Positions 17,569 to 27,685 of a stretch of 44,451 bases of DNA are shown here, in pieces. The translations under genes were made by a program, and so were the position numbers. Below the pieces are notes generated by a model that saw only the letters and a program-made list of their open reading frames with translations, ran no database searches and had not been told where the DNA came from. This stretch comes from an uncultured SAR324 cluster bacterium. GTDB lineage: Bacteria; SAR324; NAC60-12. Every line of letters begins with the position of its first letter. Within the stretch, counting starts at the first letter, position 1. The stretch spans positions 1-44,451 of the forward strand of contig CACGSI010000005.1 in assembly GCA_902575715.1 (NCBI GenBank), in the 5' to 3' direction.

Positions 17569-18737
17569 TGATACCAAAAAAAGATCAAAATGAATCCATT
17601 TCATTAAGAATAACGTGGCTTGGTTTATTTGCCAACCTCATTCTTGCTATCTCAAAAGGTTTCATAGGACTCATATCAAATTCTTCAGCGCTTATCGCAG
17701 ATGCAGGTCATTCATTCTCTGATCTTCTTTCTGATGGAATAACACTATGGGCTGTAAAAATGTCTAATATTCCTAAAGATAAAAATCACCCCTACGGTCA
17801 TGGGAAATTTGAAACTTTAGGAACATTTTTTGTTTCAATGATGCTCATTTTTACAGGGGTTGGGGTGGCTTGGCATGTTTTTAAAAATCTAAACCAATTA
17901 GAAATTCCCGGCATTATCTCTCTTTGGATGGCTGGAATAGCCATTTTTGTAAAAGAAATATTATTTCATATAACAAGGATGATAAGTAAAAAAACAGGTA
18001 GTAAGATACTATTAGCCAACGCTTGGCATCACAGATCAGATTCAATTTCTTCTATTGCAGCTTTAATTGGAATAGGTGGATCACAATTAGGAATACCATT
18101 AATGGATCCTCTAGCTGGTGTTTTAGTAGCAGGAATAATTGTAAAAACAGGAATAAATATTGGTTATGAAAGTATCAAAGAACTAACAGATGAAACTGTG
18201 GAGGAAGAAATAATAGGTGAATTGTCCCAAATTATGGATAATATTGAGGGAGTCGATCACTATCATGAAATGCGTGCTAGGAAAATGGGACCTCATCTAT
18301 TAGTTGACCTTCATATTCAGGTTAACAGCATGATGAGTATATCTTCTGCCCATCAAGTGGCAGAAAGGGTACGTTTAACAATATTAAATAAGTTACAATC
18401 AGTAAATGAGGTCCTAGTACATGTAGATGCTGAAGATGATTTCGATGAGGGGAATGCCAGCCATATACAAATAGAAAAATTTCTTATGAGACCTCAAAAT
18501 AAAATAGAGAATGATGTCAAAAAAGTACTAAAAGAAATTCCTGAAATTCTTGGCATAACTCATATTTATTGTCATTTCTTAAATAAAAAACTTACTGTTC
18601 AGGTAAACATTATACTAAACTCTGAATTAAAGATTAGTGAAGCTCAAAAAATTGCTTCTATTGCAAGAATAAAAATTGAAAAAATAAAAGATATTGATGT
18701 TGCAGATTTACATCTGGAGCTAGATGATAATATTTAA
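17568..18737 (+). CDS. Cation diffusion facilitator (zinc/iron/manganese efflux)
   Basis: This is a CDF-family proton antiporter exporting divalent metal. The 389-residue protein has about six membrane spans in residues 15-205. The metal-site signatures are DAGHSFSDLLSDG in span 2 and HHRSDSISS in span 5, and the NHPYGHGKFE loop is typical of the family. The cytoplasmic domain (about 210-389) is longer than the usual ~90 residues and looks like two consecutive CDF C-terminal domains: a DELxxIM...GVxxYH-like repeat near 215-290, then a weaker one near 305-385. The metal cannot be assigned. It is translationally coupled to gloB by a TAATG overlap. Confidence 0.9.
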   Translation: MIPKKDQNESISLRITWLGLFANLILAISKGFIGLISNSSALIADAGHSFSDLLSDGITLWAVKMSNIPKDKNHPYGHGKFETLGTFFVSMMLIFTGVGVAWHVFKNLNQLEIPGIISLWMAGIAIFVKEILFHITRMISKKTGSKILLANAWHHRSDSISSIAALIGIGGSQLGIPLMDPLAGVLVAGIIVKTGINIGYESIKELTDETVEEEIIGELSQIMDNIEGVDHYHEMRARKMGPHLLVDLHIQVNSMMSISSAHQVAERVRLTILNKLQSVNEVLVHVDAEDDFDEGNASHIQIEKFLMRPQNKIENDVKKVLKEIPEILGITHIYCHFLNKKLTVQVNIILNSELKISEAQKIASIARIKIEKIKDIDVADLHLELDDNI

Positions 18738-18763
18738 TTTTTTAATTTTTTAAAATTAATTTT

Positions 18764-20401
18764 TTATATATTTTTATTATTAGGAATTATATAGTATACC
18801 TGTAAATTTCTAATCATTCTATTTTTTCTGAGAATTTCTACTTCACCTAGATATTTGAGTGGTAAATTAAACCTCTTATAATAAGCAACTAAGTCTCCCT
18901 GACATTCAAACAGTTCACAAACGAATATACTCGGCCCTTTTTTTACTTCTTTTAAAGGACTCCACAGGTTTCTTTCTTTTTTTTCTATACTATAAGGCCA
19001 ATTACTATACTTTAGAAAATATGACAATGCGCTACTTAATTGATATTCTCTAGAAACTATAAAAGAAATTTTAGGATAACCTTTTTTTTCTAGTAAATTT
19101 TTCAAATCTTTTCCGGTTGTATCCCATGCAATTATTCGATTAAGTCTATTTGCAGAAGCGTCCATTGATACCTTACTAATTATTTTACCATATTTCGTAT
19201 AATCTGAATGTGTTAGAAAATTTTTTAAATTTTTATGAAATTCATCATAATCATAATAACGTCTACTATTTTTGTTAAGTTTAACAATTATAGATTCTTC
19301 AATTCCTTTTTTACGAAGATAATCAATATTTTTTGTTTCATATGGCATCCATTCTACGATGGGATATAATGCTTGAATTACAATAAAACCTACCATTGCA
19401 AAGTTCATTACAATTGCTGCACCCATTAAAAAAATTAACCTGCTTTTTTCTAATCGTAGAAAAATTTCATTACCAAGAAAAATTGCAATTCCTGCATATG
19501 TTATGTTAACCCAATGAGGATCTGAAATATTTCCTTTTAGACTCATAATTGTAAAAAATATAAGTGGTAATATTGAAATTACAAAAATAATTGTTTCATT
19601 ACTTTTTGGTTTTATAAGTCTGTCCCTAATCCACCATATTCCTAAAACACTCGTAAAAAACCATAAAGGAGAAAATAAAAGTATATGTCCAACAGTAAAA
19701 CCTAGAAAATTTTCACCAAATTCCCCCCCCGTAGTTCCTTTATCCCATTGCCAACGAAATGAAATCCAGTCATGCTGATAATTCCACAAAAGTACCGGAA
19801 TAAAAATAATTATCGATAATATTCCAGCCACATAAAGCCAAGGATTAAAAATTTCTTTACGAATTCTTGGAAAAACCAAAATATGTGTAAAAATTCCCAT
19901 ATAAAATAAAAGCATTATATATTTGGAAAGCGCTCCTAGTCCAGCAACTATTCCCAATAATATTAAATATTTATAATTATAATATTTATGAAAAAGTAAT
20001 AAAATAAATAATGCTAGGAACCAAAAAAACAAAAAAGGTTGTGTGATGTGCAAAAAAATACTGCCAAGAGTAAAATAAGGCATACTGCACAAAATTATTA
20101 GTGTAATCAAAGATGATTTTTGACCATATAATTTATAAGTCCCATAATATATTAAACTCAAAATTAACAATGTAATTATCTGAGACCCAATTTCTAAAGT
20201 CATTTCTGAGTCCCCCCCAATAAATGTAATGACTCTAAAAAGCCAAGCTATCATTGGCGGATGTTCAAAATATGAGAGACTAAGATATTTTGACCAAACC
20301 CAATGGTCAATCATATCTGGATGAGGATTAAAGAATTGATTTATAACAAAAAAAATCAAAAAATGTGTCGCAAGGATGCTTATCGCTGGAGTGTGCCTCA
20401 C
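18764..20401 (-). CDS. ArnT/GT39-type glycosyltransferase, integral membrane
   Basis: The 545-residue protein has about ten membrane spans and a C-terminal soluble part of ~180 residues. The loop after span 1 carries DMIDHWVWSK then YFEHPPMIAWLFR, which matches the acidic first-loop and xHPP motif of GT39/PMT_2 transferases that use polyprenyl-phosphate sugars on the periplasmic face. The acceptor may be lipid A, other lipids or proteins; the sequence does not tell. It lies 51 bases after glyS on the same strand. Its start at ATG 20401 places span 1 at the N-terminus as expected. Confidence 0.8.
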   Translation of the reverse strand: MRHTPAISILATHFLIFFVINQFFNPHPDMIDHWVWSKYLSLSYFEHPPMIAWLFRVITFIGGDSEMTLEIGSQIITLLILSLIYYGTYKLYGQKSSLITLIILCSMPYFTLGSIFLHITQPFLFFWFLALFILLLFHKYYNYKYLILLGIVAGLGALSKYIMLLFYMGIFTHILVFPRIRKEIFNPWLYVAGILSIIIFIPVLLWNYQHDWISFRWQWDKGTTGGEFGENFLGFTVGHILLFSPLWFFTSVLGIWWIRDRLIKPKSNETIIFVISILPLIFFTIMSLKGNISDPHWVNITYAGIAIFLGNEIFLRLEKSRLIFLMGAAIVMNFAMVGFIVIQALYPIVEWMPYETKNIDYLRKKGIEESIIVKLNKNSRRYYDYDEFHKNLKNFLTHSDYTKYGKIISKVSMDASANRLNRIIAWDTTGKDLKNLLEKKGYPKISFIVSREYQLSSALSYFLKYSNWPYSIEKKERNLWSPLKEVKKGPSIFVCELFECQGDLVAYYKRFNLPLKYLGEVEILRKNRMIRNLQVYYIIPNNKNI

Positions 20402-20452
20402 AAAATTAATTAGAAAAATAATTGAGAAACTTTTTTAAGTTTTTTAAATATT

Positions 20453-22591
20453 TTAAGGAAAAACTAACACTTTTAAATCCAAATGTCTTTTTGACCAATT
20501 TGCTAAAATTTGACAAAGTTTAAGTCTATTCCCACATTTTATAGGATCTTGGTCCATAACCAGAACATTTTCAAAAAAACTTGTTACTACTGGTTCAATT
20601 AATAAAAAATGATTAAGGTACTTATTTGCATCCCAACACAAATTATTTTTAGAGGTTATTATTGGTTGCAGGATTTTGAAAAAATTTTTCTCTTCTTCAA
20701 GTAATAGATCAGAAATTTTGATATTATCTGAAATTTTGTCAGGATATTTTCTACATATATTTTCAGCTCGCACAATTGATTCGACTGATCTTTTAAAAAT
20801 TTTTGTATCTATATGATCTGATAACAATTCCACAAATTCTAGCTGTTTAACTGGTATAACAGGATTTTTTGTTGCATGATCAAAAGAAAAATTTTCTGTT
20901 ATGCTTGCAAAAACAGCTTCAATCAAATCATTTCGAAAACCTTTTTCTTGCATGTACCAACGTTGTCTTTTAAGTAAAAAACTTAAAAGTTCACTCTTTA
21001 TTTCTGAATTATCTATATCTAAGGATTGCTGCTCATTAAGGAAAAGCAATCCTTTAGAAATTAAATCGTGGTAATCTAAGGATAATCTTAATTCAAGAAT
21101 AAGTTGAATTGATCCTTGAGCAGCTCTTCTTAATGCAAAAGGGTCAGTTGCTCCTGATGGTTTCAAATTAAGGGAAAAAGCTGTACACAACAAATCAAGT
21201 TTATCTGCTATTGAAACAACAACTGATTCTATATTCTCTGGTAAATTGTCATTTGAATGACGGGGTAAATAATGTTCACAAATTCCTCTACATACCAGTT
21301 CAGATTCATTTTTTAAACTAGCATAAATTCCACCCATATACCCCTGTAACTTAGGAAATTCTTGTACCATCAGAGTTCCTAAATCAAACTTGCTCAGTTG
21401 GGATACCTTCTCTACGATTTTCTTTTGCTTTAGAGAAAGATTCAATTTTTCAGCAATGTATTTGCTGAGTAAAGAGATTCTTTGAACTCGTTCTGATTGA
21501 GTACCACGATTGGGGAAAAAAATAACATTTTTTGATTTTTCACAAAAGAATTCTAATTTTTTCTTTTGATCCTCTCCATAAAAAAATGTAGCATCTTTTA
21601 ACCTAGCTGACAAAACTTTACCATTACCTCTTCTTACTATATCGATATTTTTTTTGTCACCGTTACGAACTGATATAAAAAATGGCATCAATTCTTTTAT
21701 ATCTTTTATTTGTTTTTTATTTTTTTTAAAAACCGGGAAATATCTTTGATTAACAGCCATACTAGTAATTAGAACTTGATCAGGAAGTTCCAAAAATTTT
21801 TTTTCAAAATTTCCTAAAATAACAGTAGGCCACTCTACCAAGTTAGTCACTTCTGTTAAAAGATCTTCATTTAATTCAACTTCAAATCCAAACTCATTCT
21901 CTAATTCTTTTACCTGAGAAGAAATAGATTTTCTTCTTTCCTCAAAATCAACAATTACATTCAATTTTTTTAACTGTTTTTTATAATCTCCAGCATTCTT
22001 TATAAGAATCATTCCATGGCTAAGAAACCTATGCCCATATGTTTTTTGTCCTGATTCCAACATTTCTAGTTTAATTGGAATTAGTACTTTATTCCAAATT
22101 GACATGACCCAACGAATTGGACGAATAAATTTCATTTTATATGAACCCCAACGCATATTTTTTGGAAAATTTATTTGGTTAATCCACTCCACAATATGCT
22201 TTTGTAAAATTTCTGGAACAGGACGTCCTACTCTTTTTTGTTGAAAAAAAAGATATTCTTTTCCATCAAAATTTTTAAATTTCAAATCATTAATATTTAT
22301 TCCATTCTTTTTTGCAAAACCGATAGCTGGTTTTGTCCATTTTTTATCTTTATCTAATGCTATTTCTATTGAGGGTCCTTTTAATTCATTAATAACGTCA
22401 TTCTGTTTGTTAGGTAAGCCTTCTACTATTACTACAAATCTTCTAGGGGTCGAATACGTCTTTATTAAACCGAAATTCAATTTATAAGCTTCGCAGGTAT
22501 TGTTTATTAATGATCTAAGTTGATCAACAGCTGGTAAGATCATATTAGACGGAGCTTCAGCTATTCCAATCTCTAACAAAAATGTATTCAT
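20453..22591 (-). CDS. glyS: Glycyl-tRNA synthetase beta subunit
   Basis: This is the tRNA-binding and editing-like subunit of the alpha2beta2 bacterial glycyl-tRNA synthetase. The 712-residue length fits the family. Visible features are the N-terminal FLLEIGIAEAP, the HRFLSHG block, MAVNQRYFPVF, ARLKDATFFYGEDQ, the HD-domain-like segment with LGTLMVQEFPKLQGYMGGIYA, DPFALRRAAQG, and a C-terminal DALR-type anticodon domain. It follows glyQ by 34 bases with no visible Shine-Dalgarno sequence. Confidence 0.97.
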   Translation of the reverse strand: MNTFLLEIGIAEAPSNMILPAVDQLRSLINNTCEAYKLNFGLIKTYSTPRRFVVIVEGLPNKQNDVINELKGPSIEIALDKDKKWTKPAIGFAKKNGININDLKFKNFDGKEYLFFQQKRVGRPVPEILQKHIVEWINQINFPKNMRWGSYKMKFIRPIRWVMSIWNKVLIPIKLEMLESGQKTYGHRFLSHGMILIKNAGDYKKQLKKLNVIVDFEERRKSISSQVKELENEFGFEVELNEDLLTEVTNLVEWPTVILGNFEKKFLELPDQVLITSMAVNQRYFPVFKKNKKQIKDIKELMPFFISVRNGDKKNIDIVRRGNGKVLSARLKDATFFYGEDQKKKLEFFCEKSKNVIFFPNRGTQSERVQRISLLSKYIAEKLNLSLKQKKIVEKVSQLSKFDLGTLMVQEFPKLQGYMGGIYASLKNESELVCRGICEHYLPRHSNDNLPENIESVVVSIADKLDLLCTAFSLNLKPSGATDPFALRRAAQGSIQLILELRLSLDYHDLISKGLLFLNEQQSLDIDNSEIKSELLSFLLKRQRWYMQEKGFRNDLIEAVFASITENFSFDHATKNPVIPVKQLEFVELLSDHIDTKIFKRSVESIVRAENICRKYPDKISDNIKISDLLLEEEKNFFKILQPIITSKNNLCWDANKYLNHFLLIEPVVTSFFENVLVMDQDPIKCGNRLKLCQILANWSKRHLDLKVLVFP

Positions 22592-22625
22592 TTAATATCT
22601 TTTTTATCTAGTTATTAGCGGAAAA

Positions 22626-23534
22626 TTAATCTAAAATTTTTTGAGCTGCTATACGGTCCTTCATTAAAGGAAATTCTAGTTTTTTTCGCTCTTCTAAGAA
22701 AAGTTTTGCAATCTCATGAGAAAGGGTTCTAACTCTTGAAATATAGTCTGCTCTCGCAGAAACACTTATAGAACCCGAAGCATCTAATTGGTTAAATGTG
22801 TGTGAACATTTTAATACATAGTCATAAGCTGGAAAAACAAGTTTTTCTTTCAACGCACGAATTGCTTCTCTTTCAAAATCATCAAACCAACGGTTGATTA
22901 AAACAGTATCCGCAACTTCAAAAGTATATCTTGAATGCTCAAATTCTGCTTGACGAAAAATAGATGCATAACTAACACCCTTAGAGTATTGAAGATCAAA
23001 AACATCTTCTACATCTTGTAAATATGATGCAATTCTTTCAATCCCATATGTCAATTCAGCAGAAATTGGATCGCAAGCTATTCCGCCAACTTGTTGAAAA
23101 TATGTGAATTGTGTGACCTCCATACCATCTAGCCAAATTTCCCAGCCTAGTCCCCAAGCTCCAAGAGTTGGTGCCTCCCAATTATCTTCAACAAAACGAA
23201 TATCATGCTCCAAAGGATTAATACCTAAGGTTTCCAATGAAGATAAATAAAGTTCTTCTACATTGTCTGGTGAAGGTTTGAGAATAACTTGATATTGATG
23301 GTGTTGAAAAAGTCGGTTTGGATTTTCTCCATATCTACCATCTGCAGGCCTTCTTGATAGCTCAACATAAGCAACATTCCATTCTTCAGGACCAAGAACC
23401 CTTAGGGTAGTCATAGGGTTCATAGTACCAGCTCCAGTCTCTACATCAAATGAATTCATTAATAAACAACCTTGTTTATTCCAAAAATCATTCAATCTTA
23501 AAATAATTTCCTGGATAGTATAATTAATTTTCAT
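22626..23534 (-). CDS. glyQ: Glycyl-tRNA synthetase alpha subunit
   Basis: This is the catalytic subunit that activates glycine and charges tRNA-Gly with GlyS. The 302-residue protein carries the class II core signatures: [26 protein letters not shown] with the [12 protein letters not shown] motif, and [22 protein letters not shown]. It starts five bases after the stop of the unknown 586-residue gene, so both genes are probably on one transcript. No ribosome site precedes it. Confidence 0.97.
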   Translation of the reverse strand: MKINYTIQEIILRLNDFWNKQGCLLMNSFDVETGAGTMNPMTTLRVLGPEEWNVAYVELSRRPADGRYGENPNRLFQHHQYQVILKPSPDNVEELYLSSLETLGINPLEHDIRFVEDNWEAPTLGAWGLGWEIWLDGMEVTQFTYFQQVGGIACDPISAELTYGIERIASYLQDVEDVFDLQYSKGVSYASIFRQAEFEHSRYTFEVADTVLINRWFDDFEREAIRALKEKLVFPAYDYVLKCSHTFNQLDASGSISVSARADYISRVRTLSHEIAKLFLEERKKLEFPLMKDRIAAQKILD

Positions 23535-23539
23535 TATAT

Positions 23540-25300
23540 TTATTTATAAATTGAATTTAGCAAATTTCTATCTCTATATAAGAGTTGTTTAAATGATAAT
23601 ATTAACCACCTTAAAGCTAGATTTTTTTTGTTTTTATAAATAAGTCTCATATCAGTTTTATAGTATTTTATTTTTAAAATTTTATCATTTATATCTAATT
23701 TTGTAATTTTATAATCTTTTTCAGTTTGTATACACAACTTCCCCAAATACTTTTTTGCATCTTGATTAATAATTACCGTTCCAGGGCGTAAATAAGATTT
23801 TATCATTTTTGTATTAATTTGTACTAAATCTTCTGGTTCATGAAACTTGAATGGATTTATCCAAAGTTTTTTATTTACACCTTTCAATTTTAGATTCAAT
23901 TCGGCAGCTCTATTCTCTTCTTCACAAAATAAAATTATTTTCTTATTTTTTATTTTATTAGAATTATCATAAGCTTCATTCCAGTTTATACTATATGGCA
24001 AAACATTTATCAAAATTTTCGTTAAAGAATCTAATTTTTTCAAAACTTCTAATTTCTGGCAAATAATTTTCTTTTCTAGTTCCAAATTTTTAATCAAATT
24101 ATTAATTTTCATTTCTTTAATCGAATTTTTTTTTAAAAATTCTTCAAATTCTATCTTACCTAAAGGTAAAGCTTTAAAATTTTTTATAAACTCTAATTCA
24201 TTAATTTCTATCGCACTCTTAACAGAAGAAAGGATTTTTTTATAATCATCACTCCAGTCAATATTTGTAATATATTTGGTAGGACTATATAAATTATCTA
24301 GACTAATCCAATTAACTGGGACTTTGAAAACACTTTTTAGTAACTTAGGGTCAGAGATTATTTGGAGATTTGAAAGACCCATTTCTGTAAAAATATTTTC
24401 TAAAACATTTTTTAAAATTGAATATTTTGTAAAACCGTAAATAGGTGAGCATTTAGCTTTGGGAAATTTGTTATTTCCTTCTTCCCAGCTATTATAATCT
24501 TCTTTCATCTTTTTTACTATTCTTTTAAAAAAAGGATTTTTTATTTTATATTCATCCGAAAGCATTAAATAGTCTATCTTTGTATTTTTAATTTTTAAGT
24601 TAAGAATAGAGTAAAAAGGTATACCAGGAAAAAGATAGCAACCTTTTTTTTCACAAAAAATTCCTAATACTTGATGATTTTTTATATCTGACTCATTTTC
24701 TCTTAAAATTCTTTGTATCCATTTTTCTGGTGGCATTTCTCCCATATCAGTTTCAAATCTTTCAATGTATTTCAATGGTATTAAGGAATTTTCAGGAATT
24801 TCATCTGCAGAGTAATTAACAAAATCACCAACATCGTTTCTATATTTCATTCTATTAAATTCTGAATTTAACCTAATTCTAGGGAAAGATTTAATTCTTT
24901 GATCTAAAATTAATTCTGATGTTGAAAGTTTTAAATTCATTTTATTTACTAGCTCAATTTCTGGTATAAATTTTAAAAAAGAATTTAAATTTTGTTTAAT
25001 GTTATCCATAACCATTACAAAATATATATTTTTGTGTGACATATTTCTCAGAACATCAATTAATTTTATACAAAGAGCTGGATTCTCAAAATACTTAGAG
25101 TACAATAATATCCAATCTGGTTTTAGATTGGAAATATTAACCAAGATTTTTTGGATATCCTCACTATCTTTTTCCATACCAGTATTTAATCGCGGATCAA
25201 CAAAGTAAGCTGTGCTCAATTGATGTGATAATTGTTTTTGGAGTCTCTTAGTTAGTGAGTTCCAATTTTTTTTGGCAAAACCGATGCCGAGAAGTAGCAT
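23540..25300 (-). CDS. Unknown 586-aa protein in the glyQS operon
   Basis: I recognise no family. The frame is complete, starting at ATG 25300, and is lysine- and isoleucine-rich. The first ~100 residues look like an alternating alpha/beta (Rossmann- or cobalamin-binding-like) domain: [12 protein letters not shown], then a [10 protein letters not shown] strand and an IYFVMVMDN strand. A middle region (about 190-250) contains aromatic and cysteine-bearing segments ([18 protein letters not shown]). A helical, charged central part follows, and the C-terminus again has short strands ([27 protein letters not shown]). There is no signal peptide or membrane span. It is the first gene of the cluster with glyQ and glyS, five bases upstream of glyQ. 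Confidence 0.6.
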   Translation of the reverse strand: MLLLGIGFAKKNWNSLTKRLQKQLSHQLSTAYFVDPRLNTGMEKDSEDIQKILVNISNLKPDWILLYSKYFENPALCIKLIDVLRNMSHKNIYFVMVMDNIKQNLNSFLKFIPEIELVNKMNLKLSTSELILDQRIKSFPRIRLNSEFNRMKYRNDVGDFVNYSADEIPENSLIPLKYIERFETDMGEMPPEKWIQRILRENESDIKNHQVLGIFCEKKGCYLFPGIPFYSILNLKIKNTKIDYLMLSDEYKIKNPFFKRIVKKMKEDYNSWEEGNNKFPKAKCSPIYGFTKYSILKNVLENIFTEMGLSNLQIISDPKLLKSVFKVPVNWISLDNLYSPTKYITNIDWSDDYKKILSSVKSAIEINELEFIKNFKALPLGKIEFEEFLKKNSIKEMKINNLIKNLELEKKIICQKLEVLKKLDSLTKILINVLPYSINWNEAYDNSNKIKNKKIILFCEEENRAAELNLKLKGVNKKLWINPFKFHEPEDLVQINTKMIKSYLRPGTVIINQDAKKYLGKLCIQTEKDYKITKLDINDKILKIKYYKTDMRLIYKNKKNLALRWLILSFKQLLYRDRNLLNSIYK

Positions 25301-25447
25301 TTAGAGAATTATTTTTGAGGGGTTTAGTATAGAAAATTGTAGAATAAAAATTATCATATTTTCAAAAAAAAGTAAATTTTCTTGACTGAAAACTAATCAA
25401 AATTAGAGGATAAAATTTTTGCAGAATTATACCATAGAAAGTAATTT

Positions 25448-26317
25448 GTGAAAAATAACATAAAAGGCTTATGCTTAGCTTTTACTGCAATGATTGGATC
25501 TGGAATCTTCGCAATACCTTACAGGCTAAGTTTGGAAAAAGCAGATCCACTTACAGTAGTTTGGGGTATTTTTGTTTGGGCATTAATATTTTCCTTGCCA
25601 GGAGCATGGTTTTCTAGAAAAAAAATGAAATACTCATTAAAAATTGCATGGGTGACTTTGGCTATTTCATTATCAGGATTAATTGCTAATTATTCGGTCT
25701 GTATAGCCGTTTTAAAAGATTCTCCTACTCTTTTCAACTTAGTAAGTAAAAGTGAAATCCTAATGGCAATAATTTTAAGTTGGATTTTTTTGAAAGAGAT
25801 GATAAGTGTGAGGGTTTGGATTTCACTAATTTTTGTCATTGTGGGTATCCTCGTTATGAAATTAGATTCTATTTATTTTGAATTTTCTTACTTCTCATCA
25901 TCGTTATGGGCATTAATGGCAGCATTTGGATTTGCATTAATGGCAGTTCTAGCGAAAAGTATCATTCACGAAATTGAGCCCCAAGTATTGAATATTTTTC
26001 GTTTATTAGTCGCCATAATAGTTTTATTTGCATTCGAAGAAGTAAGAATAGGCATTTTTAATTTAAAAATAGATGAATGGATTTATTTGGCTTTTGCTGC
26101 TTTTTGTGGCCCCTTTTTAGGAAGAATTTCTTATAATTATTCACTACGATATCTAACTATTTCCAAATCAGTTATTATTGGTTCATTTTCTCCAGTTATA
26201 ACTCTTTTATTGGAATTACTAGTTTTTGGATCAATCATTAGTTGGATAGAAGCATTAGGTGGATTTATTTTATTGAGTGGAATTATTTGGCTTTTACTGC
26301 CAAAAATTAAAAAATAA
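25448..26317 (+). CDS. EamA-family permease (drug/metabolite transporter superfamily)
   Basis: The 289-residue protein has ten hydrophobic spans in two five-span halves, each resembling an EamA domain. The paired PxxxxxxR/ILSWIFLKEM motif ends the first half near residue 115, and a VITLLLELLVFGS equivalent occurs in the second half. The start is GTG 25448 without a clear ribosome site. EamA proteins export or import amino acids, nucleosides or other metabolites; the substrate is unknown here. The DadA-like oxidoreductase follows 71 bases later on the same strand, which hints at an amino-acid role, but only by association. Confidence 0.85.
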   Translation: MKNNIKGLCLAFTAMIGSGIFAIPYRLSLEKADPLTVVWGIFVWALIFSLPGAWFSRKKMKYSLKIAWVTLAISLSGLIANYSVCIAVLKDSPTLFNLVSKSEILMAIILSWIFLKEMISVRVWISLIFVIVGILVMKLDSIYFEFSYFSSSLWALMAAFGFALMAVLAKSIIHEIEPQVLNIFRLLVAIIVLFAFEEVRIGIFNLKIDEWIYLAFAAFCGPFLGRISYNYSLRYLTISKSVIIGSFSPVITLLLELLVFGSIISWIEALGGFILLSGIIWLLLPKIKK

Positions 26318-26388
26318 TATCTATCTTAAAAATAAAGTTTTTCATAGATATTTTTTCAAAATAAGTAAAATTTTTTAGCAAAAAAAAT

Positions 26389-27636
26389 ATGAAAATTTTA
26401 ATTTTAGGTGGGGGGGTTGTAGGAGCCACAACTGCATATCAATTGCTCAAGGATGGTCATCATGTTGAAATAATTGACCGTAAAGGTCCCGCAATTGGCG
26501 GTGCGAGCTTTGGTAATGCTGGTTTAATAGCTACAGGTCATACTATGGCATGGGCATCTCCAAAAGCATTAAAAATTTGGACTAATTCTTTTACAAAAAA
26601 AGATCCTGTTTTCCGTATGAAATTCCAATTAAACTGGCAATTTATTGACTGGGGAATTAAATTTCTCGCACAATGTACTCCTTCAAGAGCAAAAAAAAAC
26701 TCCTTGTCTAAACATTGCTTGTCAAAATATTCACAAAAAAAATTAAACGAAGTTGTTGAAGAAACCGGGATTCAATATGAAAGAAACACTAAAGGATTGA
26801 TTTATTTATATAGAACTCCAAAAAAATTAAATGATAGTTTTAAAAACTTGGAAATTCTTAAAGCTTCTGGCCAAAAATTAGAAATGCTAAATAAAAAACA
26901 AACCATAAATATTATTCCAGAGCTAACCGATTCTAATGATTTTATAGCTGGTAGTATTTTTTCACCAACAGATGAGTCCGGAGATTCAATGATATTTACA
27001 ACAAAATTGATAAACGTTTGTAGGAAAATGGGGTGTAATTTTGAATCAGATGTTTCTATAGAAAGGATCGATGCAAACGGATCAAAAATAAGTCGTATTG
27101 TAACCAATAAAGGAATATTCAAAGCTGATATCTTTGTATTATGCTTAGGTGCATGGAGTCCACTTTTAGTTCATAAATCTTTAGGTATACGACTTTCAAT
27201 ATACCCTGTCAAAGGTTATTCTGTAACTATTCCTGTTGAAAAAGGAAACACTCCCCCAAGTGTTGGAGGACTTCATGAAGAAGATTTGCTTGGTTTTTCT
27301 AGAATGGGGGATCATTTTAGAATAAGTTCAGTTTCAGAGTTTAATGGTTATGACACAGGCCATACTCCTGAAGATTTTGAGCACATTCTTAAGACTGCGA
27401 AGAAACTTTTCCCAAATGCTGGTAATTATAAAAAAGCTAAGTTTTGGAGTGGATTGCGACCGATGACGCCTGAAGGTATTCCTATTCTAGGGACAGGTAA
27501 ACACTCAAATTTATTCTATAATACTGGACATGGACATTTAGGATGGACAATGTCTTGTGGTACTGCGAGGATCATAGCAGATTTAATTTCCGGGAAAAAA
27601 GCTGAAATTCATATAGATAAAATGCAAGTCCGCTAA
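26389..27636 (+). CDS. FAD-dependent D-amino-acid dehydrogenase-like oxidoreductase (DadA family)
   Basis: The 415-residue DAO-fold protein starts with the FAD dinucleotide motif ILGGGVVGATTAYQLLKDGH, an acidic residue ending strand 2 (IIDR), and the DadA-like GASFGNAGLIA loop. The C-terminus has GLRPMTPEGIPILG and GHGHLGWTMSCGTA, which close the FAD site in DadA proteins. These enzymes oxidise D-amino acids (or related amines such as hydroxyproline) and feed electrons to the quinone pool. Exact substrate is not determined. It stands alone after the EamA gene and converges with prmC. Confidence 0.88.
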   Translation: MKILILGGGVVGATTAYQLLKDGHHVEIIDRKGPAIGGASFGNAGLIATGHTMAWASPKALKIWTNSFTKKDPVFRMKFQLNWQFIDWGIKFLAQCTPSRAKKNSLSKHCLSKYSQKKLNEVVEETGIQYERNTKGLIYLYRTPKKLNDSFKNLEILKASGQKLEMLNKKQTINIIPELTDSNDFIAGSIFSPTDESGDSMIFTTKLINVCRKMGCNFESDVSIERIDANGSKISRIVTNKGIFKADIFVLCLGAWSPLLVHKSLGIRLSIYPVKGYSVTIPVEKGNTPPSVGGLHEEDLLGFSRMGDHFRISSVSEFNGYDTGHTPEDFEHILKTAKKLFPNAGNYKKAKFWSGLRPMTPEGIPILGTGKHSNLFYNTGHGHLGWTMSCGTARIIADLISGKKAEIHIDKMQVR

Positions 27637-27685
27637 TTTTTTTCAAATATAAAAATAATTTTTACTTTATTTAAAAAAAAAATAT

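Noticed and set aside
18738..18763. TTAATTTT/AAAATTAA palindrome with a T-run between convergent genes
   Set aside because: It is all A/T with a two-base loop; it may help termination but cannot be separated from chance.
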